A program made the translations under genes and the position numbers. A stretch of 64,000 nucleotides of DNA from Micavibrio_B sp044238965 (lineage in GTDB: Bacteria; Pseudomonadota; Alphaproteobacteria; Micavibrionales; Micavibrionaceae). Each line of letters opens with the position of its first letter. The stretch's first letter is position 1. Positions 25,536-33,556 of this stretch are shown here, in pieces. The stretch spans positions 1 through 64,000 of the forward strand of contig JBIICJ010000001.1 of NCBI GenBank assembly GCA_044238965.1. Direction: 5' to 3'. A model generated the notes under the pieces. It ran no database searches, was not told the DNA's origin, and worked only from the letters and a program-made list of their open reading frames with translations.

Positions 25536-25712
25536 TTATACGTTGCTGTCTAATAATGCCATGGCATCTTGAAACGATGCGGCAATTGAACTTGGCTCTA
25601 CGGTTAAACCCGCAACGATTAATGTGGCCACGCCCGCGATCACGAGCACACTGCGCACTGTTTGTCCGATGATTTCGTTTAAAAACTGATCTTGGATATA
25701 ATGTTTTCTCAT
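25536..25712 (-). CDS. 58-residue single-pass membrane protein between flgG and flgA
   Basis: A short frame starting at ATG 25712 (MRKHYIQDQFLNEII) and ending at TAA 25536-25538. It has AGGGA at a suitable distance upstream and a complete -24/-12 promoter at 25741-25758, with a predicted start only 20 nt before the ATG. Residues 20-38 form a clear membrane helix (RSVLVIAGVATLIVAGLTV). The N-terminal 19 residues are charged and the C-terminal 20 are amphipathic. It is followed 15 bp later by flgA. I recognise no family. The promoter, ribosome site and tight spacing make it a likely real flagellar gene, perhaps an inner-membrane accessory to rod or P-ring assembly. Confidence 0.8.
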   Translation of the reverse strand: MRKHYIQDQFLNEIIGQTVRSVLVIAGVATLIVAGLTVEPSSIAASFQDAMALLDSNV

Positions 25713-25740
25713 GATCTTGTCCCTACCTTCGTTTTTTATA

Positions 25741-25758
25741 ATTGCAAGCCCCGTGCCA
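25741..25758 (-). promoter_or_regulatory. Sigma-54 promoter for the 58-residue gene and flgA-flgH
   Basis: Minus strand TGGCACG-GGGC-TTGCA is a perfect match to the -24/-12 consensus, the best in the window. The -12 part lies in one arm of a perfect 9-bp inverted repeat (GCAAGCCCC at 25744-25752, GGGGCTTGC at 25773-25781). Confidence 0.88.
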
Positions 25759-25795
25759 TATTCCCACTAGGTGGGGCTTGCCGCTAAGTCATTGA

Positions 25796-26581
25796 TTATC
25801 TTAGTCTATTGACTGTATCCATCATCTCATCGGATGTTTTGATGATGTTTGAATTCAGCTCATAGGCACGTTGTGCGGTGATTAACAGGGTAATTTCTTT
25901 CACCGAATCCACGTTTGATTGCTCCAAAAGCCCTTGGCGGAGCGCGCCAAAATTATCTGATCCTGGATTACCGACAGTTGCAGCGCCTGAGGCTTCGGTT
26001 TCAAGGAATAAATTATCGCCCATGGCCTCTAATCCGGCTGGATTGACGAAATTCGCCAATTGAATTTGACCCAAATTTTGCGGGGCGACTTGGTTCGGCA
26101 GGGTTGCAAATACTTCACCTTCGCCATTGATCTGAACCGAAATGGCATCAGTTGGGATAGTGATATTGGGGTTAACGCGATACCCTTCGGATGTTACAAT
26201 TTCACCATCGCCATTACGACCGAATGATCCCGCACGGGTATAGGCGGTATCACCATTCGGTAATTCAATTTGGAAAAATCCACGACCATTAATCGATACA
26301 TCCAAATCATTATCAGTAATTTGCAATGTACCTTGTTCATGAATGCGGTATGTTGCGGCAGGACGAACACCCAAACCTAACGAAATACCTGATGGTGCAA
26401 TATTACCATTTGTCGATGTCTGTGTACCAGGACGATCAAGATGTTGATAGATCAAGTCTTGAAATTCCAAACGTTGACGTTTGAAACCAGTGGTTGTCAT
26501 GTTGGCAATGTTGTTTGAAATTGTATCAACATTCATTTGTTGGGCGAGCATCCCAGTTGCGCCGATGTCTAATGATCTCAT
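25796..26581 (-). CDS. flgG: FlgG, distal rod protein
   Basis: A 261-residue protein typical of FlgG: start MRSLDIGATGMLAQQMNVDT, then ISNNIANMTTTGFKRQRLEF, the FlgG-specific APSGISLGLGVRPAATYRIH near residue 65, and C-terminal QSNVDSVKEITLLITAQRAY. FlgG forms the distal rod. It lies 27 bp after flgF. An inverted repeat 15-50 bp downstream of its stop overlaps the next promoter. Confidence 0.97.
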   Translation of the reverse strand: MRSLDIGATGMLAQQMNVDTISNNIANMTTTGFKRQRLEFQDLIYQHLDRPGTQTSTNGNIAPSGISLGLGVRPAATYRIHEQGTLQITDNDLDVSINGRGFFQIELPNGDTAYTRAGSFGRNGDGEIVTSEGYRVNPNITIPTDAISVQINGEGEVFATLPNQVAPQNLGQIQLANFVNPAGLEAMGDNLFLETEASGAATVGNPGSDNFGALRQGLLEQSNVDSVKEITLLITAQRAYELNSNIIKTSDEMMDTVNRLR

Positions 26582-26608
26582 GTTATGTTCTCCTACCTAT
26601 ACCTTTAT

Positions 26609-27337
26609 TTAAGCGTTTGTTTGCAATAGTTTTTGAATGGTGCCACGTTGACGTTCATCTTCGCCCATGACCATTCTCATCGTGGATTGATAATCGCGTG
26701 AAATTTCAATCATACGTGTCATTTCCAAAACGGAATTTACATTTGATCCCTCAATTGATCCTTGGATCATGCGCGTGTTTAATGCGGGGCGTGGCGGTTC
26801 TTCGGCTTTGTATAAACCGTTACCTTGGGGTTTCAGTGTTTGCAGGTTATCGAATTCTACCATCGCGATTTGCCCAACTGGATTATTGTCGGCAACAACG
26901 TCCCCTGTCGGCAAAATTTTCACTTCTTGTGTGCCTTCGGGAATGGTGATGGCTGATCCACCATTTCCTGATACTAAATATCCAACGGAGTTGACCAATT
27001 GGCCTCTGTTATTAACGGCAAAATTTCCACCGCGTGTGTATTGCACGTCGCCCGATGGTGTGGTCACACCCATAAATCCATCGCCCTCTAATGCGACATC
27101 ATAAGTGCCGCCTGTCATTTGTAATGGCCCTGCCGTAGTGGTAGAAAACTGCCCAAAATCATAAACCATCTTAAGGGGCTCACGTTCGCCAGGTGGCTTT
27201 GAAATATATTCATTAAATAATGGGTTTTGCCCACGATACCCAGGGGTTGAAAGGTTGGCGACGTTATTGGCAATCATAGCCATTGACCGTTCTAAAACGA
27301 CCTGCCGTGATAACCCTACATAAAGCGAATTTTCCAT
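26609..27337 (-). CDS. flgF: FlgF, proximal rod protein
   Basis: 242 residues in the FlgF pattern: MENSLYVGLSRQVVLERSMA, MIANNVANLSTPGYRGQNPL and a C-terminal EGSNVNSVLEMTRMIEISRD. FlgF is a proximal rod subunit. The frame is open to 27415, but a -24/-12 promoter at 27411-27426 predicts transcription from about 27400. The start must therefore be downstream of 27415, and the ATG at 27337 fits the family N-terminus. It heads the flgF-flgG unit. Confidence 0.95.
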   Translation of the reverse strand: MENSLYVGLSRQVVLERSMAMIANNVANLSTPGYRGQNPLFNEYISKPPGEREPLKMVYDFGQFSTTTAGPLQMTGGTYDVALEGDGFMGVTTPSGDVQYTRGGNFAVNNRGQLVNSVGYLVSGNGGSAITIPEGTQEVKILPTGDVVADNNPVGQIAMVEFDNLQTLKPQGNGLYKAEEPPRPALNTRMIQGSIEGSNVNSVLEMTRMIEISRDYQSTMRMVMGEDERQRGTIQKLLQTNA

Positions 27338-27410
27338 GTTCCTAATCCCATATGTTTTGGCGGTTTTTTCCGCCTTTTGAATGTTCTTGTCATTCCTATG
27401 GGAAGGGAAT

Positions 27411-27426
27411 TGCACAAACCGTGCCA
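27411..27426 (-). promoter_or_regulatory. Sigma-54 promoter for flgF
   Basis: Minus strand TGGCACG-GTTT-GTGCA, with GG-N10-GC spacing; the -24 part is perfect and the -12 part has one mismatch. The predicted start near 27400 gives a 63-nt leader. A 14-bp perfect palindrome (TATACATATGTATA, 27437-27450) lies 10 bp upstream. Confidence 0.8.
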
Positions 27427-27537
27427 GTTTTGGGTTTATACATATGTATAGGTAGGGGCAAAGACCTATTGCACCGTTTTTATTTTACCGTACACTATCG
27501 ATATTCGTATTCGATTCCAAATAGATAGGTGATCCCC

Positions 27538-28128
27538 ATGGCTGGCAAAGCGATTGAAGAAGTCAAAGACGGCGACGATATTGCGCCCATCGATGATGGC
27601 GCAGGTAAAAGTAAGAAAAAAATGATTTTAATGATCGCGGTGCCGCTGATCTTATTAATCGGCGGTGGTGCGGCGGCCTATTTTACGGGGATGCTTGATA
27701 AATTAATGGGCAAGGGCGAACATACGGAAGCGGGGGCCGAAGGCAGCGCTGAAGGCGGTGAACATGGAGCCGAGGCCGCCAAAGACGGCGAGCCAAAAGT
27801 TGATGAACATGGTAACCCGATTGAGGTCGCGTTCTTAAAAATTCCTGACATGATTGTAAATTTGAACTCCGATGACGGATCAGCGCGATATTTACGTTTA
27901 TCCGTTCAATTAGAATTAGAAAGCGAAGCCGACCGCGTGGCGGTGGAAAAAGTTCTCCCCCGTGTTGTTGATCAATTCCAAACATATCTGCGGGAATTGC
28001 GCGTGCAGGATTTGCGCGGATCAAAAGGGATTTATCGCCTACAACTGGAGCTTTTAAACCGCGTCAACCAAGCGGCGGCGCCTGTGCAGGTCAAAGATGT
28101 CCTTTTTCAGGAAATTCTGATACAATAA
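27538..28128 (+). CDS. fliL: FliL, flagellar basal-body-associated stator protein
   Basis: 196 residues. A cytoplasmic acidic N-terminus is followed by one membrane helix (residues 26-50, MILMIAVPLILLIGGGAAAY), an Ala/Glu/Gly-rich linker, and the periplasmic FliL domain (VAFLKIPDMIVNLNSDDGSA, YLRLSVQLELESEADRVAVE, and a C-terminal DVLFQEILIQ). FliL surrounds the stator and raises torque. ATG 27538 is chosen over GTG 27529 because AGGTGAT lies just upstream. It is the first gene of the fliL-fliM unit, divergent from flgF. Confidence 0.95.
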   Translation: MAGKAIEEVKDGDDIAPIDDGAGKSKKKMILMIAVPLILLIGGGAAAYFTGMLDKLMGKGEHTEAGAEGSAEGGEHGAEAAKDGEPKVDEHGNPIEVAFLKIPDMIVNLNSDDGSARYLRLSVQLELESEADRVAVEKVLPRVVDQFQTYLRELRVQDLRGSKGIYRLQLELLNRVNQAAAPVQVKDVLFQEILIQ

Positions 28129-28232
28129 TAAGACGTATGTATGGTGCTTTGAAGGGGCGGGCAGAAATTGGCGCGTTTCTTGAAAGGGCATGAATCAAAC
28201 CACATATTATATAATTAGGGATTTATCATAAG

Positions 28233-29342
28233 ATGGCTGAGACCACGACTGCCGAAACCGAACAAATGTCCGACGAAGAACGCCGGATGATGGCCGAATG
28301 GGAATCCATGGCGGCCACTGACGGCACGGCCGATAACGCAGGTGAAGATGATGACATGGCGGCCGCAATGGGTATGGGCGGCGATACGCGTATTTTAAAC
28401 CAATCTGAAATTGACTCACTTCTTGGATTTGACTCAGGCGACAGCGGCGCAGAAACATCGGGCGTGATGGCGCTTGTCAATGCCGCGCTGGTCAATTACG
28501 AACGATTGCCGATGCTTGATATCGTGTTCGATCGTTTGGTACGATTAATGTCAACATCATTGCGGAATTTGACATCGGATAATGTCGAAGTATCACTCGA
28601 TCAAATTTCCACCGTTCGTTTTGGTGATTATCTCAATTCCATTCCGCTTCCCGCGATGCTCTCGGTATTCAAGGCGGTCGAATGGGATAATAACGGCATG
28701 ATCGTTGTTGACAGCGCGCTTATCTATTCCGTTGTTGATGTATTGCTTGGTGGTCGTAAGGGCACACCATCTATTCGCGTGGAAGGTCGTCCCTATACAA
28801 CAATCGAAACGCGTCTTGTGGAACGTATGTTAAATGTAACATTGTCAGATATGTCGACAGCGTTTGATCCCTTATCGCCCGTCACATTTAATTTAGACCG
28901 TATGGAAACCAATCCGCGGTTTGCGGCAATTACCCAAAGCGGAAATGCCTGCGTTCTCGTGCGCATGCGCGTTGATATGGGTGATCGTGGTGGGCGCATT
29001 GAAATTTTGATTCCGTATGCCACGCTTGAGCCTATTCGTGAATTGCTCCTTCAAATGTTCATGGGGGAAAAATTTGGTCGCGATTCGATTTGGGAAACAC
29101 ACTTGACGAATGAATTATATACAACTGATGTCGCGCTTCAGGCTGTGCTTGGTGAAAAATCGGTTATGTTGCGTGATATGTTATCGTGGAAAAAGGGAAC
29201 GCTCATCATGTTTAATACCAAACCTGATGATATGATCGAATTACGATGTGGTGATTTCCCCATGTTCACGGGGCCAATGGGATCAAAAGAAGGTAATATT
29301 GCGGTAAAAATTGACCGTTATATTCCGCCACAACAAGAATAA
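28233..29342 (+). CDS. fliM: FliM, flagellar motor switch protein
   Basis: 369 residues. The N-terminal CheY-binding motif region appears at ILNQSEIDSLLGFD (about residues 54-67), where FliM usually begins with L-S-Q-x-E-I-D-x-L-L; here it follows an acidic extension of about 50 residues. The CheC-like middle domain (YERLPMLDIVFDRLVRLMST) and the C-terminal SpoA domain follow. FliM binds phosphorylated CheY and switches rotation. Confidence 0.96.
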   Translation: MAETTTAETEQMSDEERRMMAEWESMAATDGTADNAGEDDDMAAAMGMGGDTRILNQSEIDSLLGFDSGDSGAETSGVMALVNAALVNYERLPMLDIVFDRLVRLMSTSLRNLTSDNVEVSLDQISTVRFGDYLNSIPLPAMLSVFKAVEWDNNGMIVVDSALIYSVVDVLLGGRKGTPSIRVEGRPYTTIETRLVERMLNVTLSDMSTAFDPLSPVTFNLDRMETNPRFAAITQSGNACVLVRMRVDMGDRGGRIEILIPYATLEPIRELLLQMFMGEKFGRDSIWETHLTNELYTTDVALQAVLGEKSVMLRDMLSWKKGTLIMFNTKPDDMIELRCGDFPMFTGPMGSKEGNIAVKIDRYIPPQQE

Positions 29343-29382
29343 ATTATTTTTTATACTTCTGAATTTATCTGCGTGAAAGGGA

Positions 29383-29931
29383 ATGGGAATGTCATACGGG
29401 TTATTTCTCGATCTTGTGATTATCGTGTTATTGGGCGCAACGATTTTTTATGCGATGCGCCTCACGCGTTATTTGGAACAATTTCGTTCCAACCGCGCCG
29501 ATATGGAACGATTGATCCGCGATTTATCCATGCAAATTACCCGCGCGCAAGAAGGCATAGGCACATTGGATCATTTGGCCAAAGAAAGTTCTGACGAATT
29601 GCGCACACTTTTAAATAAAGGTCGATCGTTATCTGATGAATTACAATTAATCACCGAGGCTGGCGATAGTCTAGCCACGCGTTTGGAACAATTATCAGTG
29701 CGCGCACGTACGGGTTCAGATCCTTATGAAACGAAATATGAATCAAAATATGAATCGCCATCGCGTGAAGCCCCCGTATTTGCTGCACCGTCGCGGTCTG
29801 CACCTTCATCGGCTTCGTTATTTGCTATTCGTGATCCTGATTTTGAACATGATGATGACGGCACGGATGATGATTTAGGTTCACAGGCTGAAAAAGATTT
29901 GGCCCGCGCGCTACGTAAACGTAATAAATAG
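29383..29931 (+). CDS. DUF6468-type membrane protein between fliM and motE
   Basis: A 182-residue protein with an N-terminal membrane helix (residues 5-25, YGLFLDLVIIVLLGATIFYA), a coiled-coil region (30-110) and an acidic, Ser/Pro-rich tail. This architecture and the position between fliM and motE match the alphaproteobacterial DUF6468 family. The flagellar-positioning protein PflI of Caulobacter is a single-pass membrane protein of similar context, but equivalence is not shown. ATG 29383 and ATG 29389 are both possible starts. Confidence 0.7.
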   Translation: MGMSYGLFLDLVIIVLLGATIFYAMRLTRYLEQFRSNRADMERLIRDLSMQITRAQEGIGTLDHLAKESSDELRTLLNKGRSLSDELQLITEAGDSLATRLEQLSVRARTGSDPYETKYESKYESPSREAPVFAAPSRSAPSSASLFAIRDPDFEHDDDGTDDDLGSQAEKDLARALRKRNK

Positions 29932-29939
29932 GAAATAAA

Positions 29940-30896
29940 ATGAATGATTTTATGAAACAATTTTGGGAAAAATTTCGCTTATTGCCATTATTAGTGGTTG
30001 TGGCTTCGCTTGCATTTCTCATTCGCGTAGGAGAGGCGAGTTTACAAGTGCGCCAGTTGTCAGGTTCTGCTAACGCCCAAGTTGTTGCCGATGATAAGGC
30101 CAAAGACCAGCCGACGGAAACATCTGATAAAAAACCCGATGATACAAAAACAGATAGGCCCAAAGACACAACCAAAAAGCCTGAAATTGACTTGCCGTCA
30201 ACAGATACAGCTATGAAAGATGCCGAACCTGCTAAAGAAGGCGCGGCAAAGGATGCACAGGTTGATCCCAAAAAAGATTTAGCCAAAACACCCAAAACCG
30301 ATTGGAAAGACGCATCTGACAATGATATTGATTATTCCGCAGTTCGCCAAGATGTATACAAAGATTTGTTACAACGCCGCCAACAACTCGATGCGCGCGA
30401 AAAAGAATTGAAAAAGCGCGAAGCCTTGATTGCGGCAACAAATACTGAAATTTCAGGGAAGGTGAAAGAGCTCACCACCTTAAAAACTGAAATTGAAAAA
30501 TTGATGAAAAAGCAAACTGACGAAGAGCAGGAAAATGTAACCCGTCTTGTGCGTATTTATGAAGGCATGAAACCCAAAGATGCCGCGCGGATTTTTAATG
30601 CGTTGGATATGGATGTGCTTGTATCGGTTTTGGGTAAAATGGGCGAAAAAAAATCGGGTGCGATTATTGCGGCAATGGACGCTGAAAAGGCGCGCACTGT
30701 TACTTTGATGCTATCTGAGCAAAAGAAGTTACCCGATCTGAATATGGGGAGTGGCGATTCGGCTTCGTCTGACCAGATGGATCCAGTGGATTTGCCTGCA
30801 TTAGGCCAAGAGCGTGACCAAAGTGACGCAGAACAGCCGCCACCTGCTCCACCTCTAACAAATGATACACAATCGGATGCGCAGCCACCTGCCTAA
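29940..30896 (+). CDS. motE: MotE-like flagellar motility chaperone
   Basis: A 318-residue protein. A signal/anchor segment (residues 13-30, LPLLVVVASLAFLIRVGEA) is followed by a long charged Lys/Asp-rich linker, a coiled coil (140-195) and a C-terminal MgtE-N-like domain at about 200-260 (RLVRIYEGMKPKDAARIFNA, MGEKKSGAIIAAMDAEKART). This is the MotE layout; in rhizobia MotE is the chaperone for the periplasmic motor protein MotC. It starts 8 bp after the DUF6468 gene. Confidence 0.85.
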   Translation: MNDFMKQFWEKFRLLPLLVVVASLAFLIRVGEASLQVRQLSGSANAQVVADDKAKDQPTETSDKKPDDTKTDRPKDTTKKPEIDLPSTDTAMKDAEPAKEGAAKDAQVDPKKDLAKTPKTDWKDASDNDIDYSAVRQDVYKDLLQRRQQLDAREKELKKREALIAATNTEISGKVKELTTLKTEIEKLMKKQTDEEQENVTRLVRIYEGMKPKDAARIFNALDMDVLVSVLGKMGEKKSGAIIAAMDAEKARTVTLMLSEQKKLPDLNMGSGDSASSDQMDPVDLPALGQERDQSDAEQPPPAPPLTNDTQSDAQPPA

Positions 30897-31033
30897 TATT
30901 CCATAAATTCATATTGGCGTGTGAAATTACCGTATTTGCGGACAGAGGGGCTCACTCTCATACTTTTTTAATTATTTCACGGCATAAAGGTAAGATAAGT
31001 TTTTAGTTTTTTCGATCTTGCCTGGAGCTACCT

Positions 31034-31420
31034 ATGACCGTTGACAAAAATATGAACGTCTTGATTGTGGATGATTATAAAACAATGTTGCGCATCATTA
31101 ATAATCTTTTGAGACAACTTGGATTTCCAAATGTGGATGAGGCAACTGACGGAACAATGGCTCTGGAAATGTTCAAAGTCAAAAAATATGGCATGATTAT
31201 ATCTGACTGGAACATGGAACCAATGACAGGTTTGGAGTTACTTAAACATATTCGTAGTGGCAATGAAAATAAAGATGTGCCCTTCATTATGGTCACCGCT
31301 GAAAGTAAAACAGAAAATGTGATCGCCGCCAAACAAGCGGGCGTTAATAATTATATCGTGAAGCCATTTAATGCCGAAACATTAAAAGGAAAAATCGAAG
31401 CTGTGTTAGGTGCGTTCTAA
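31034..31420 (+). CDS. cheY: CheY, chemotaxis response regulator
   Basis: A 128-residue single receiver domain: acidic pocket VDDYKTMLRI (D13, D14), phospho-acceptor D58 in IISDWNMEPMTG, conserved Thr in MVTAES and Lys in YIVKPFNAETLKGK. Phosphorylated CheY binds FliM to reverse or stop rotation. It is followed 30 bp later by cheZ. The kinase and receptor genes are not in the window. Confidence 0.95.
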   Translation: MTVDKNMNVLIVDDYKTMLRIINNLLRQLGFPNVDEATDGTMALEMFKVKKYGMIISDWNMEPMTGLELLKHIRSGNENKDVPFIMVTAESKTENVIAAKQAGVNNYIVKPFNAETLKGKIEAVLGAF

Positions 31421-31450
31421 TCCAAATATCTTGTCTGGGGGAAATAGATT

Positions 31451-32041
31451 ATGACCGAAGTAACCATACGCCGCGATCAAGTTGTAAATATTATCAATTC
31501 CGTGATCGAAAAAGTCGAGGCGGCAGAAGATGTATCGCGCGAGCAATTATATCAAGAATTACAGGCTTTACATGATTTAATTGAAGAAACACGCCGTGAG
31601 ATTAGTGAAACGCACGTGGGCGATGTGGCGGGAAAACATATTCCAACCGCAACCGATGAATTAGATGCCGTTGTAAAGGCAACTGAAGTTGCTACCAGTG
31701 CAATTATGGATTCGTGTGATGAAATTACGTCACTATCAGCAAAAGCTCCGACTGAGGTTGAAAGCCAATTAATGAATGAAGTTACTAAAATTTTAGAGGC
31801 GTGTTCATTCCAAGATATCACTGGTCAGCGGATTAGCAAAGTTGTGAAGAATTTAAAGATCATTGATGAAAAGGTAACGAATTTGATTGGTATCTTGCAG
31901 GATAAAATTCCTGGTTTACCGATGGAATCGGATGGCGCTGACAAACGTGTGGGTGATGCCCGTTTATTAAATGGTCCCCAAATGCCTGATAAGGCTGTGA
32001 ACCAAGACGACATTGATAAATTATTAGCAGATTTGTTCTGA
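31451..32041 (+). CDS. cheZ: CheZ, CheY-P phosphatase
   Basis: A 196-residue helical protein with the CheZ active-site helix (EACSFQDITGQRISKVVKNL near residues 117-136; the catalytic Gln is in the F-Q-D-I-T-G-Q-R motif). The C-terminal CheY-docking peptide DDIDKLLADLF ends the protein. It dephosphorylates CheY-P. The adjacent cheY supports the call. Its stop overlaps the next ATG by one base. Confidence 0.95.
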   Translation: MTEVTIRRDQVVNIINSVIEKVEAAEDVSREQLYQELQALHDLIEETRREISETHVGDVAGKHIPTATDELDAVVKATEVATSAIMDSCDEITSLSAKAPTEVESQLMNEVTKILEACSFQDITGQRISKVVKNLKIIDEKVTNLIGILQDKIPGLPMESDGADKRVGDARLLNGPQMPDKAVNQDDIDKLLADLF

Positions 32042-32688
32042 TGAAACATGACGCACGTGCCCCTATAAAATCATCTGAAGAGTCGGTTCTGTATATATCA
32101 CTCTCTCTTTTTATCATTCTTTTGGCATTTTTTTTAGTTTTAAACTCTCATAGCGACTTTGAACAAGGCCGTGTTGGGGCAGTGTTAAGTTCTGTTGAAC
32201 AAACCTTTACCACAAAAATTTTTGATGATGGTGCGGGCCCGAGCTTTGTGGCTGATCTATCTCAGGGGCGCGGAAATGGCTTTGCGACCGAAGATATGGC
32301 TAATTTATTTCGGTCATCAATGGCGGGAGTTGAGCCATATTTGATGCCTTCAAAAGAATTTTTAAGCGTGGAATTGTCCCCCACAGAATTTAAAAACATG
32401 ACATTATCTTTGGGCGAAAATGAAGTTCCATCAACGGTTGCCGCAATGGTTAGCCGCGCATTAGAAGGATCAGATAAATCTGTACCCAATTTACAAATAG
32501 AGATTTGGGTAAAGCAAAATGATTCAGAGCAAAAAAATCATTTAAAAACGGCGGACCAATTTGTACAAAATTTAATAGCGCGTGGTGTTGCGCCCGCGCG
32601 GGCGAGTATAGGCACAAGTTCAGCTGTCTCAACGGGTAAAATCTTACTTTTGTTTCGCCCCTATTCACCTTATGGGGTAGGGGGATGA
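32041..32688 (+). CDS. MotB-like paralogue lacking the channel Asp
   Basis: A 215-residue protein with a MotB-like membrane helix (residues 17-35, YISLSLFIILLAFFLV). The position of the essential proton-binding Asp of MotB (seven residues before the A-F-F) is Ser22. The C-terminal half has a possible degenerate OmpA-like fold (LQIEIWVKQNDS, LKTADQFVQNLIARGVAPAR) without the peptidoglycan-binding motif. It overlaps cheZ by one base and the next motB gene by 4 bases, so the two MotB-like proteins are made together. It may modulate or anchor the stator rather than carry ions. Confidence 0.7.
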   Translation: MKHDARAPIKSSEESVLYISLSLFIILLAFFLVLNSHSDFEQGRVGAVLSSVEQTFTTKIFDDGAGPSFVADLSQGRGNGFATEDMANLFRSSMAGVEPYLMPSKEFLSVELSPTEFKNMTLSLGENEVPSTVAAMVSRALEGSDKSVPNLQIEIWVKQNDSEQKNHLKTADQFVQNLIARGVAPARASIGTSSAVSTGKILLLFRPYSPYGVGG

Positions 32689-33506
32689 GCTATATTCTTC
32701 ACTCAATACATGAACTAAAAAAACTGGATGGTGAAACATTAAATCCGATACGATTTGTATCCATTAAAAAAATTCAAAATTCATCATCATCTTCAAAGGT
32801 TTGGCTAATTTCTTTTACAGATATTTTGGCGCTAATGTTGACGTTCTTTGTGATGCTTTATTCGATGTCAGAACATAATATTGATCAACAAAAACCAATA
32901 AATAATAAGATTGTGGGCGTGGAAAATATCGATCAAAATCAATTGCAGGGTGCGCGCGATCAGGCGGGAGCAGTTGATGACATCAGTCTAAACAAAATCA
33001 GTTTTAACCGCGCACTTGATCTTGGTTATTTACAAAATATTTTAGAAACATATCGTGATGAAAATATTAATTTAAAAGATATGCAAATTTCCCGCGATGA
33101 AAAAAATGGACGAATTATTTTGATACTTCCCGAGGAGCTATTATTTGCATCGGGGCAATCGAATCCATCCTCTCGCGGCATGAAGAGTTTGGGGCAACTG
33201 GCTAAAATTCTGTCAAATATCAAGAATGGCGTTGAGGTTATAGGGCACAGCGATCCACGGGCTACCCGTGACGGAAAAAGTAATTTGCTTCTTTCGCTTG
33301 AACGCGCCCAAGCAGTGGCAGGTGTGTTAGAGGCGCAGGGGTATGAAAATGGTATCAATTTTCAAGGTTATGGCAGTGCGCTGTTTGATTCGCTCCCGTC
33401 CACGTGGGATGATTCGCGTAAACTATCCACCGCGCGTCGGGTTGATATCGTGGTGCACGCACATGATGGATCACGGCTCAAAAGGTTTGGGATCGCTGCC
33501 CCTTAA
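32685..33506 (+). CDS. motB: MotB-type flagellar stator protein
   Basis: A 273-residue protein. The single membrane helix at residues 40-62 holds the channel Asp46 (WLISFTDILALMLTFFVML). The C-terminal OmpA-like domain (about residues 145-265) has VEVIGHSDPRATRDGKSNLL and LSLERAQAVAGVLEAQGY, which bind peptidoglycan. With MotA (7180-8046) it would form the stator. The N-terminal cytoplasmic extension of about 38 residues is longer than in E. coli MotB. Confidence 0.9.
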   Translation: MSYILHSIHELKKLDGETLNPIRFVSIKKIQNSSSSSKVWLISFTDILALMLTFFVMLYSMSEHNIDQQKPINNKIVGVENIDQNQLQGARDQAGAVDDISLNKISFNRALDLGYLQNILETYRDENINLKDMQISRDEKNGRIILILPEELLFASGQSNPSSRGMKSLGQLAKILSNIKNGVEVIGHSDPRATRDGKSNLLLSLERAQAVAGVLEAQGYENGINFQGYGSALFDSLPSTWDDSRKLSTARRVDIVVHAHDGSRLKRFGIAAP

Positions 33507-33556
33507 TCGCCATCATTCCCTTGTGATATGACTTATCCTGTGGCACGCTGGACGCT

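Noticed and set aside
27337..27415. 26-residue N-terminal extension of flgF
   Set aside because: It overlaps the flgF sigma-54 promoter and does not resemble FlgF N-termini.
28169..28184. Possible sigma-54 element before fliM (TGGCGCG-TTTC-TTGAA)
   Set aside because: The essential -12 GC is GA, the -24 box has a mismatch, and fliM is likely co-transcribed with fliL.
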